Assembly: GCA_946902985.2 (NCBI GenBank) | Contig: OX336388.2 | Span: forward strand, 1,213,502,609-1,213,566,608 | DNA length: 64,000 nt | Reading direction: 5' to 3' | Source: Meconema thalassinum | Lineage: Eukaryota; Arthropoda; Insecta; Orthoptera; Tettigoniidae | Part shown: piece after piece, positions 21,585 through 32,000 of the stretch | Layout: each line of letters starts with the position of its first letter | Position numbering within the stretch: the first letter of the stretch is position 1 | Made by a program: the position numbers and the translations under genes | The notes under the pieces: model-generated | Database searches by the model: none | What the model was told of the DNA's origin: nothing | Seen by the model: only the letters and a program-made list of their open reading frames with translations

Positions 21585-24500
21585 TGTGCCCGTTTAGACC
21601 GGAGTCCGCACGACCACATATGCATTTTACCAAGAATCAGTCAGCACGAGAGTCAAAATATCCCGGGGCGCCAGATGGTTTAAAGCTAATCGCAAAAAAA
21701 ACGACATCAAATAAAAAAAATGCTTTACTGATTTTTGGCTCAATGCAACAATAAGGATAGAAGGAGATTCAACTGGGCATAACACAACATGTAAAATTAT
21801 CTCATTTTATTCTAAATTTTTAAATTGACTGCAAAATGATGCTCAAGGTAACATCATTCCAGTGCGACGGCACACACTACTATTTACACAATGTACAGAC
21901 ATTTTCCAACACTTTGAACAATTGTCTTTTGAGACACAAGTCTGATTATCAGTCCTGTAGACTGTGTTCCAAAATTATATCAATTATTTACGATGAAATC
22001 CAGTTCAAATTAAATTGTCTTTACTGGAAATATTGTAGTTCACTGGTTGAATTTCTAACATGATATTAACACTCGTAGAAATTCTCACTGTTTATAATTG
22101 TTTATAGAATTTTTAACTTCCACTTATTTTTCCAGTTTCAAAAATATTGTCAAAAATATTATCTTTGACCCAACACTAATTATGTACACATATTAATAAC
22201 AACATCTGAAAAGTATTTGACCCTTGAGCATAGCATCGAAGAACTGTGCGAAGCACAACAAAATTTGTTGTTCTTCCAAAATTAAACATTTCGAGAAGTG
22301 GCTCGATTATGAACTTCAAATTCCAAAGAAATATGATTTCTGAATCATCAACTTGATCAAAAAAAATTGTTGAACCATTCAACTATTCGATTTTCCACTT
22401 GGAATTATTATTAAGAAAAATATTTATATTTGTTGCTATTTTAGTAACTTTCACAACTTGCGATTCTTGAACAGAATGCGGAAATAAGAATTGTAGCTTT
22501 ATAATAAATTCATTTAGTTCATGACAATAGGATTGAAAACATCCTTTAAGTAATTCGTGGATACAGAATTATTTTTTCAATTGGCAGTGGCCCATTCAAT
22601 TATTTGTGTAAGAACACAATATCCCAACAACAACGGCAAAGGTCTTTCTCTGAAGAAGAATAAAATTTTATCATGACAAAACCGGGTTCTAGCAAATCCA
22701 AAGTATTAATGGAATACGTAAACAAGTTTGAAATAATTACTGATGGTTTGGTCATTCATTCGACGAAATGTGTGGTTCCAATACTCCTCCTATAAACCTG
22801 AGCCATCGAACCTGCTATTTGATGGATGCTCAAAAAAAACCTCCTCATTCCTGCGACTTAAACATGTGCACCTGGGAATGGCATTTCAACTACTCTACAC
22901 ACATAAATTTTCTTCCCAAAATTTATACAATAAATCAAGCCTCTGGTTGCTATCAAAACTGGAAGATCTATAAACTTACAAGTTTATTTTATTTTACCAT
23001 TCAGTTCAAACCGTGAAGTTACCACGCTTGTGATATTCTCTATTTCACTTTCGAATGTGTGCCTACGTCATGATTTTATATAAACACACACAAAAATCCT
23101 AATTGATACAAATATCATTGGCTTCCTGTTTCATGCCTTTCCGTGTTATCTGAAAAATATACTTTGCTCAATGCAAATATTAACTGTTCAACCAGAACTA
23201 TAATGTTGGTTGAATACGGGCTTGCGCTATCCACTAGCTTTCGGAAAATCACCTGTTCCAAACTAGGAATGATTAAACTAATTCTTAAGCTCTCTCTCAA
23301 TGAATGTGATTATTAGAAAATGTAAGATCCAAGAATTATTTAGAAAAATTATGAAAATTATTATTATTATTATTGGATTATTATTGTTATTATTTCCTTA
23401 AATATGTTTAATTATTATTTCCTTATGTGAAAAACCACATGTTCGACTCTTCGAATATGGATAAAATATCCATTCCTCAACTAAAATAAATATTAACTTC
23501 TACAGTTATATCGGCTGATTACCGTGATTCTCAAACAAAATGAACATTCAAATAAATGCTCGGTATGCTCGGTCATCGATCCTAAACTGTTCTGAGTGCT
23601 GAAAATACTCAGAATAACCCTAATGTGTCTTGCGTAAATCAATGCAAGATTTAAATACGAAGAAAAATAAATGTGTTGGTCATCTGCAGAAAATGAGTTT
23701 GTTCCAATTAACTAGGCATAATATAAAAGTCAAATGTGGCTTACATTTCTCGTTGGTCTTGAAGCGTAGTGAACCTGGTCTGTACCAGATTTATCCAGAT
23801 ACATGCCCTATTGGACACGCACGTCTAATCCTTGTATCGGCCGCCATTATATACCCACAATCTGTCTAGCACGACATAGTGGAAATATTTCTTGAAGTTT
23901 GAAGTAACTGCTGAAATGAAAATCCACAGCCTGCTTCCAGTCTCCGACCGGGTCAGGAATGGAATGAATGAAGCCCCTATCTAGCGGCGAGGATATGAAC
24001 GTGCCGGCTGCCGAGGCATGACGCACTCCTCTGGGGCAATGATTAAATGAATGACAGATGAAATGAAATGATAGTGGAGAGTGTTGCTGGAATGAAATCG
24101 TGACAGGGAAAACCGGAGTACCCGGAGAAAAACCTGTCTGCCTCCGTTTTGTCCAACACAGATCTCACATGGAGTGACCGGGATTTGAACCACGGACCCA
24201 GCGGTGAGAGGCCGGCGTGCTGCCGCCTAAGCCACGGAGGCTTCTGAAGTAACTGCTGATCCATTTTAATATTGACTTCAATTAAATCCATAGCAGTTTG
24301 CTTAAATGGGGTCAGATCCAAATGATCTCTTCTCAAAAGCGTCAGTTGTAACATAACTCACGGTAATCTTTTCAGTACAGGAAAACACTGATAGTCTAAA
24401 ACAATCAACGGTTGTTCTGAAGATCGTTCCCTGGGCATGGCTTCACACCATCTATCATGCGCGAAGCAAAATATAGTTTCCCTTTGTCGGCTAATGAACA

Positions 24501-25258
24501 GCACCGTGATAGACTGGCCTTCAATATACTGAAAGATCTGAGTGGTTATTAAGTTACAATTTGTGAAACTGACAAGTTGGATTAAAACATCCAAGTATTG
24601 AATTATTGTTACTGGACTGTGGCAGAATAATATCTAGACAAAGTCTAGCATATGTCCATATAGAAACAAAGTGTTTCACCAATGTCCGTAGAAAATAACA
24701 ATCACCTTAGTGATTCCCTCTACCGGAAACTTACTACGTTTCCCACGTATCGTAGCACTTTTGTGACTATCACAATTCAAAGATATCTTCTGCGTAGATT
24801 CAGCAACCATGTGCCTTGGCTCGACGTAGCAGCAGCACCTTGTCCTATAAGAGCTTGGTTTGAAGTGAGCTGCTTATGCTTGGGCCGAGCGGCTTTTATA
24901 CAAAACGGTCGGCTCCACGTTGGATCACGCTGAAATCTGTAAATCCTCATATCTCCGGTGTCTCTGGTCTGATTCACTTGAGACTAAGTGCATCCTCTTT
25001 CATTTGGCCGTGCCAGTAATCTGATCCAAGTATCAAGTCTCTACTCCATGGCTAACTATTTAATCACCAAATAGTCTCGACCTCTGCTACTATTTGCCAC
25101 GTCACTTAACATCTTCTTGGCTGCATAAAGTTTCCATTTCAATCTAGAAGGAAAGGAGCGCGATATTCAAATATCTCAACTTTCAAAAGCGGCTGTAGCC
25201 TTTCCCTTGATACCTAGGTGTCTGAATCTTGGAATACCCATTCCTAGAATTGGGCACA
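21585..25258. mobile_element. 3.67-kb TIR element of unknown class
   Basis: It starts TGTGCCC and ends GGGCACA (a perfect 7-bp inverted pair) and is flanked by GTAT at 21581-21584 and 25259-25262. It interrupts a HINE-A in register, so both boundaries are fixed by comparison. The interior is AT-rich with only broken frames. One on + at 22672 begins MTKPGSSKSKVLMEYVNKFE and loosely recalls the N-terminus of CGGBP1/hAT-type proteins. One on - at 24594-24258, across one stop, reads ...LLRRDHLDLTPFKQTAMDLI.... A 4-bp duplication with TG..CA ends would also suit a solo-degenerate LTR element. The class is undecided. Confidence 0.6.
23915..24244 (-). mobile_element. SINE-2 with 15-bp target-site duplication
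   Basis: Full-length SINE-2 on the minus strand. The head GCCTCCGTGGCTTAGGCGGC and B-box region GGTTCAAATCCCGGTCACTC lie at the right end, and the tail CAGGCTGTGGATTTTCATTT at the left. The flanks carry TGAAGTAACTGCTGA at 23900-23914 and 24245-24259. It lies inside the 3.67-kb TIR element. Confidence 0.92.
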
Positions 25259-26745
25259 GTATAAGTGTGCAAAGTTTAGAGCTATTGGCTTGCATACATT
25301 CTGATATATTAATATTAGAGTAACAAAAGTAGAGACAGCATTTATTAACAGTTGGCAGCCCTGGTTACTCTTAAGAATCGGCATAGTCATATCTGTTATG
25401 GTACACACAACACACACGAAATGTGGTTGAAATCCAAATGATAGAAGTTACATGTATTTAAAGTTGGACTTCTCAGCAGGCTTAGAATCATGTTGGTAGC
25501 ACTGACGTATATTAGTTACTCCAAATTAATATAGAATGTCAGGTACTATACGTGTGCATAGTTTAAAGCTGTCGGCTTGCATACTTTCTGATATATGGGT
25601 ATTTGGATAAAAATTGAGAGCATTTATTAACAGTTGGCAGCCTTGGAGGCTCTTAAGAATACGCTCAGTCATATCTGTTTATGTACACATAGCACATACG
25701 AAATTTGGTTGAATTCCAATTGATAGTGTAGAAGTTATATGCATTTAAAAATTGGACCTATCAGCAGGCTTATAATCATTTTGGGAACACTGTCATATAT
25801 GGCCTCCTGGAAATTAAACTGAAATATTATTATCTAAACGTGTGCCAATTTTGGAATAGTTCCCGTGTATATATTTCAAGATATCCAAAATAGAGCTGAA
25901 ATTTCAATTGCTATTTTTCATCAGTTGGTAGCACTGACATCATTTTCAAATATGGCCGTGAGATATTCAGGTATAGATCTTTACTCCTACCAAATTTTGT
26001 TTCGATTGCTCCAGCCGTTTAGGAGTTGATAGGGGGGGGGGCACACACACACAGACAGACAGACACACAGACAGAAGGACAGACATACACACATTTTCCT
26101 GATCTCATGAGACTACCTTTTCCTCATTTTTGCAAAATGTGAAAAGTAGGCTAAATATCTAACATGACGACAATCCGAAATACTTAGACGGTTCTCAATA
26201 TCTACTAATCTATGACAGCAATCAAACTGAAATTTTGTATGTTGATAAAGGCTATGAACATAATTTCACCTATGGGATCTTTAATAACCTGGTGAGCACA
26301 AATGCAACATGGCGGTGACGCGAAATATACATATTTAAATGGTTGTTTCTCGCGATTTAACCATCCGAGTGCAGTGGAACTTGGTACGGTATATGCTTAC
26401 ACAAATTTTAATCCACTGGCATTTAATGTATTTCAATTGTTTTCATAACCACAATATGGCGGCTGAGTGAAATTTTAAAATCTGGTTTTTATTCCTTGTG
26501 TCCTAATCATGCAATTGAAGTTTGAATAATATACCTACACAATAATATTCATGTAATAGTACATAACTCTAAGGCCTACATATATAAAAATCCAACATGG
26601 CGACCATCCGAAATATTTGTACGGTTCTCAATATCTACGAATCTATTACAACAATCAAACTGAAATTTTGTATGTTGACAGAGGCAATTAGCATAAGTAG
26701 GATATATTAAAATAGGGTATATAGTTCTTCACGGAATTCCTTGCA

Positions 26746-27489
26746 TTTCGTTTGTTTCGTTGGAGTTTTCTTTCGCATTCCAAAAATGTGTCTTAAATGT
26801 TCTGAAATAACATTAAATTAATCCAAACGCTATCCGCATCTCAGAGTACTAGTAAATGTTATTCCCGATGAGAAGTGAACTAGAAGATTACCACAGGACA
26901 TTTGCAAATCAATCAATACAAGGATTGCAGTGGCATTTATTTATTTATTCACCATATTTATTTACCTACTTATTTATTTATTTATTTATAAATCGTAAGC
27001 ATCGCTTACAATGCTTAAATACACGCCTGACCACGAAATGAATATTATCCCTTCCGACTCCTAATGTTGTAGCCAAGCAAGAGGAAGTCACCGTGGCTTT
27101 ACGAACAGGCTGTATGTATTAATCACTGCCTCACACAGCCTCCAGCTGAAACAACAGAGTGTGTCGTGCACGGTTAAGGTCGCAGTAACCACATAACCTG
27201 GATTTAGCAGCGCAATGTGGGCGATCTGTCACATACCGCCACAGTATTGACTGAGTCTGCTGTGTGTGAACCGCCCGCAGCGTCAAACGCTCTGCCAGTA
27301 AACGCTCTACACTGACTGAAACTTATTTTTATAAATTTAAATGTGTGTTTTTTTAGATGCAAGAGATTTCTGCTATGAAGTACGTAACAAAAATATGGTC
27401 ACTTTTTAAGATAAAAAATGCAAACTACTCCAATGAACTAAGCCTAAAACTTTTCTTTATAGCACAAGTATTATTAATAATAATAATAC
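26746..27489. other. stretch with nothing recognised except a TTTA repeat
   Basis: Holds an ATTT microsatellite at about 26935-26988 and otherwise unassigned sequence. Confidence 0.4.
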
Positions 27490-27797
27490 ACGCCGGCCTC
27501 TCACCGCTGGGTCCGTGGTTCAAATCCCGGTCACTCCATGTGAGATTTGTGCTGGACAAAAGCGGAGGCAGACAGGTTTTTCTCCGGGTACCCCGGTATT
27601 TCCTGTCAAAATTCCATTCCAGCAACACTCTCCACTATCATTTCATTTCATCTGTCATTCATTTAATCATTGCCTCCGAGGAGGGCGACAGGCTTCGGAA
27701 ACCAGCACAGTTCATATCCTCGCCGCTAGCTCGAGGGCTTCATTCATCCCATCCCTGACCTGGTCGGTCGGCTGGAACAGGCTGTGGATTTTCATTA
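27490..27797 (+). mobile_element. SINE-2, 5' truncated
   Basis: It begins inside the tRNA-like head (CGCCGGCCTCTCACCGCTGG) after an ATA repeat and runs to GGCTGTGGATTTTCATTAAT. It is more diverged than the other copies (for example GAAACCAGCACAG where the others read GCAGCCGGCACAG). Confidence 0.85.
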
Positions 27798-27847
27798 ATA
27801 GCCTCAAAGTCCCTAGAAAGGCAAAGGCCTACTACGTAGTGGGTAGC

Positions 27848-28142
27848 TGTTTCGTCGCTACTCAGCCTCGTGAGGTTAAACTGAGAAGAGACGGGTTCTA
27901 TTCCTACCTCAGCCATCCTGGAAGTGGCTTTCCGTGGTTACCAACTGCTACTCCAGGCAAATGCCAGGATAGTACCTAACTTAAGGCCACGGTCGCCTCC
28001 TACCAGAATCCTACCTCAATTACAAATACACACACTAGTACAGACATCACAGTGACACAGGTCATCAGTCAACTTCTACACACACCTAAGTACACGGGGC
28101 TAGATGACCACGATGTCGCCAAGCCCCTAAATGAATCAACAA
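27848..28142 (+). mobile_element. SINE-1, 5' truncated
   Basis: It starts at the CTCAGCCTCGTGAGG module and keeps the rest: AAACTGAGAAGAGACGGG, CTGCTACTCCAGGCAAATGC, and the tail with ACACGGGGCTAGATGACCAC and GATGTCGCCAAGCCCC. Confidence 0.8.
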
Positions 28143-28197
28143 TTCTTTTTTCGCTAATGAGGTGAGCGATTCACATTAGGTGTAATAAAAAATATAG

Positions 28198-28320
28198 TAC
28201 ATTATGCAACGAGCCTATAATGGCAATAATTAAGACACATTTATGTTTATAAAACGATCGAAGCGAGTTTTATAATTTCCATACGAGTGTCTTAATTACC
28301 ATTATAGGCGAGTTGCATAC
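28198..28320. repeat. imperfect palindrome
   Basis: ATGCAACGAGCCTATAATGG at 28204 is mirrored by CCATTATAGGCGAGTTGCAT near 28300, and AATTAAGACAC by GTGTCTTAATT. An inner TTATAAAACGATCG...AGTTTTATAA makes the centre self-complementary as well. Confidence 0.75.
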
Positions 28321-28324
28321 GACT

Positions 28325-28693
28325 GTTTATGTTCGACGATAATTATAACTATTTTATGTTCGAACATAAATATTCATATATATCTGTCGAGATTTCGCCT
28401 TTTATATGTACTGAACAGAGCGCATGGGACGCAGATAATGCCTTGTATTTGACCGAGGCCTCCTCAAATACCCCCACTATGACACTAACCACGCAGTGAA
28501 ATTTAAGATAGAAGGCCGTGGAATTGAGTGCAGGTGCGATGCTATCCTTACCTAATTGGTCACACAACTGTTTCTTGAGCTCTAATTGGTGGGAGAAACT
28601 GTTTCATAATGAAAAATAGTGTTATAATGACCCTCATTATGATACAGTTTTCTGACATATAATATTTACTTTTCGACATCGTCGAACATAAAC
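28325..28693. mobile_element. 369-bp MITE-like unit with 16-bp TIRs
   Basis: GTTTATGTTCGACGAT at 28325-28340 and its exact complement at 28678-28693. A further TTTATGTTCGAACATAAA palindrome lies just inside the left end. No clear target-site duplication and no transposase were seen. It abuts the palindrome at 28198-28320 and may be part of a larger unit. Confidence 0.45.
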
Positions 28694-28775
28694 TTAATAA
28701 TTATACTGTTGTTAATGTTAGGAAAACAATCCCTTATTATATCCGTTTCAAAGGGGCCAAGGATGAGATGCGATT

Positions 28776-29003
28776 AATATATATATATGGCCGGTGTTTT
28801 GTGACCGGATGCCCTTCCTGATGACACCCTCATGAGAGGAGTTACTGAGAGATTAAGTTAATAAAGTGGGAAAGGAGTTCGAAGGAACTAATAGAGGGTG
28901 TCATCCTGGATTTTAAAATGGGGAAACCACGGATGACCATTTCAAAGATTTTCAGCGGTGGGGTTCGAAGCCACTCGCCTACCAACGAACGGGCCGGTTT
29001 GTT
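28776..29003 (-). mobile_element. tRNA-derived SINE with (TA)n tail
   Basis: On the minus strand the head GGTAGGCGAGTGGCTTCGAA continues ATCCGTGGTTTCCCC, then an inner part, GGAAGGGCATCCGGTCACAA and CACCGGCCATATATATATA. The head motifs resemble SINE-6 but the tail is its own. Confidence 0.55.
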
Positions 29004-32000
29004 GTTTCACCTGCACTTTCTGAAAACAATTCGAAATCTGCAAGTGTGATAGAATGTCCAGAACATTGTTGCTATGTGTGTACTTGCGGAACAACTTGGT
29101 GAATGTAAAGGCTGTGTCACATGGTGTGTGGCATCTTTTGCAACACTTGTGCGACAGCAGGTGTCATGTACGGCTCCTAATTAACTCTCAGCAGCTGTCG
29201 ATACACGTGCTGTCGTGAGGTGCGGTCTACCCTGCCATGGCGCGTGTCGTACGCGGGACAACTTATTAGTTCCATAAACAGCATCTACAGTTATACATAA
29301 ATCTTACAAAACTCTGTATTACATTATACGGTACAACAAAATGTTCAGTGGAGACCATAGAGTGAACCTTCTTACTAAATTTCGTCATTGAAGTACGAAT
29401 TGATCGTGTTTTTCAATTTCAATATTCTATTTTTTAATATGGCAACTGACCGCAGTATTGAATGTGATATTCTTGAGACGAGTGCTAATTATTATTTATG
29501 TTGTACAGTGTGAGGCTTCCCTATAGAACGGTGCCTCGCTGGCGACGTGTGACGGATGGGGCACTGTGTGTGTAGCAGCGTCTCGATCATGGCATTGGCA
29601 CTAGCAGCAGCGTAGCGCCCAACTGGTTTAACACATTTACATTCTTTAACGTATTTAATAATAAGTATAACAATAGTTGATGAATTTCAGAGTAGTTGCT
29701 GGAAATGCTGTCCTTCATTTTCCAGACACACGTTGAACCGACGTAGGAAGTTTTGGTACTGCCCCCGTAATTGAATTATATAGAGACCACGGTGGCTATT
29801 TTGGAAAATATAAGGAGAGTTATGGCTGTCATAGTTATGACGTGGGTAGTCATGACGTAAGCACGGATGACGCAAACGTTATGCCAGCAGGCTACTTGAG
29901 CCGAGATTCTCAGTGACGTCAGCATTTAGTCGAGAATGTTCCAAGATTTACGACGCAGTCGCAGGAAACGAGGAATTCTGCTGAGGAAGAAACTATGCTA
30001 TTGGAGGGGAGGCTTGAACCAATAAACGATAATTTAAAGGAAGACGGAGATTGCTGAAACTATGGTATTTTTATTACTTTTGGAATGCAGAATTGTGGAA
30101 ATCCATTTGCAGTAGAGGCATTGATTTGGAATTTTGGTGAAATTTATTTTCAGTTTTTGAATTTTGAAAATCCGTCATGTATTAACGAAGTTGGAACTTT
30201 TAGCGATGACGCAGTATCACGCTATGGAAGGGATGGAAACGCCCCTCGTGAAGTTAATAAAAGGGCTTGCGCAGAAGAGAGGAGCCTCATTCTCCGCTCA
30301 TTCTCCGATCTCATTCTCAGATCATCGAAGTCCAATTGTGAAAGTTCTTTCTTATATAGTCATATATAGTGAAAAGTGTGACAGAGTCGTCTTTATAACG
30401 CGTGGTGAGGCCACTGCATTATACGAGATTCAAGTCAAACTAGGTGAAGTTAAAACGGACCTTAGAACGCTTCTACAAGTTTACCTTTGAACAGTTAGCG
30501 GTCGTTTATAAGCTAATTCGATCGTGCAGTGCTACATGAAGTAATATAGAAAAGCTGAACAATTTCGAGCGATTAGTTTGAAAGATATTAGCAAGTTTCG
30601 ACGACTGACAAAAGTGATTATCTCGCCACCTGAGAAGCACTATTGTATCGCCAGAATTTACGCCACGGCTGACGCTGCTAGTGAAATAGGGAGACTCCAG
30701 ATTGCTTTTGTTACACGACACTACAGTATAATGGAGCAATTTAATAAGGCAGTGTGTTCTTCTAATACTACAACCGAAGAGCAGATGGAAGGCTAAAGGA
30801 CTTAATGCAATTGGGACATATTTCAACGGAGTAAGATAGCAACATGGAACTTCGCTAATTGCTATTCCACACAAGCGAACATGTGGTGAATACCATCTAC
30901 ACCCATGTTTCGTGATTAAAGGCTGAATACTATCGAACAGCAATGGAATCTATTACATACTCATTGAATATGAATATTTCTTCGGAAATTTCTACAAAAA
31001 ACTTCATGGCGATTGTCTACTGGAACTTCAGGGATTGTTTTTCAAGAGCGGTCAGGGTTATCCCGACGCACAAAGAAGATTATTGCCGGAAGGATGTCTA
31101 TTCGTCTTCGAGGAGCAGTGCGATTTCCGGAGAAGGAAGCAGTTCGATTCTCCGAGGGTGCTGTTTCCTATTTCGAGGATGGAGCTCAGCTTTAACTTGG
31201 TGAAATGGATCCATCAGCAGTCTTCTTTGGGGAATTTTCCTCTGGAACGTCAATCGGCAGATAAGGTAGTCGTGAACGTTTATTGTATTTGAGTTTCTTA
31301 ATGATATTTGAGCAACCATTTTTCCCATATTTTTGTCCTCATGTATTTTGCCCTATTTTCTTGTTTGAGAGTCCTATTCTCAGTACACCTTGATGAGTTA
31401 TGCCTTTTTCGACGATTTATTAAGACATTGTTATGTCATGGGCATAGTTAAACGATTTTGGATCAGTTGAGACTGATATTTAGATTTTCAGTAATTAATA
31501 TTTTTGTAGTCACGTTTTGACTGTAAGTTAATGATTTTTATGGCAGATTTAAATTCAGACAGCGTGTCACTTTATTAAAGTAATTCTACCCCAGTTTAAA
31601 TACTTTGACCAATTTTCTGTCATCATCAAGAAGGAAGAACATTTAAATGATTTTAGAGCGTTAAAATCTCTTGCGTTGTCGACGATCTTGGAAATACTAG
31701 TCGTTATTTGAATTGATTGCAACACAGACATTTATCGTCAGTTATGAACGATCATTGCATCATAGACACTTTTGTGAAAGATGAACTTTAATAATGATTG
31801 AATGCATTAAAGTCAAGAACTTTTGTTAGGAGTTTTTCTCAATTAGAGATTTATATAACGATGTTTGCATTCCCCAGTCTAATTGGATTCTATTCGACTA
31901 CTTTGCAGTTTTAGTCGCACTTTATTTGATGATAGTATTTTTATACTACAATTCTTTTAAGATGTTAATCTTAAATTTTGATAGACCAGACAGGCGTATA

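Larger units (their letters stand above)
21136..26155 (+). mobile_element. HINE-A copy 4, split by a 3.67-kb insertion
   Basis: The left half 21136-21584 carries the AACAAGAAGTTCCGTGACGA start. The right half 25263-26155 carries the microsatellite (26037-26095), the hairpin and the GGCTAAAT end. The two halves join in register at the motif that reads CCAGGTACTATACGTGTGC in other copies. The spliced length, about 1.34 kb, matches the family. It sits inside HINE-B without an evident target-site duplication. Confidence 0.75.
20523..26745 (-). mobile_element. HINE-B copy 3, host of nested insertions
   Basis: Its minus-strand 3' terminus is at the left (TTTTTAGCCTATTTTCATT at 20524-20542). HINE-B interior in the same orientation runs 20916-21135, resumes at 26156, and reaches the 5' hairpin end at about 26745 (GAACT..GGAATTCC, then CTTGCA). 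Between these lie an inverted HINE-B fragment (20547-20915) and a complete HINE-A (21136-26155) that carries further insertions. Joining 21135 to 26156 restores the HINE-B order seen at 1990-2040. Confidence 0.65.

Noticed and set aside
30085..31330. Spliced host gene from overlapping frames
   Set aside because: Frames overlap on both strands. No conserved protein sequence and no convincing donor/acceptor series could be found.
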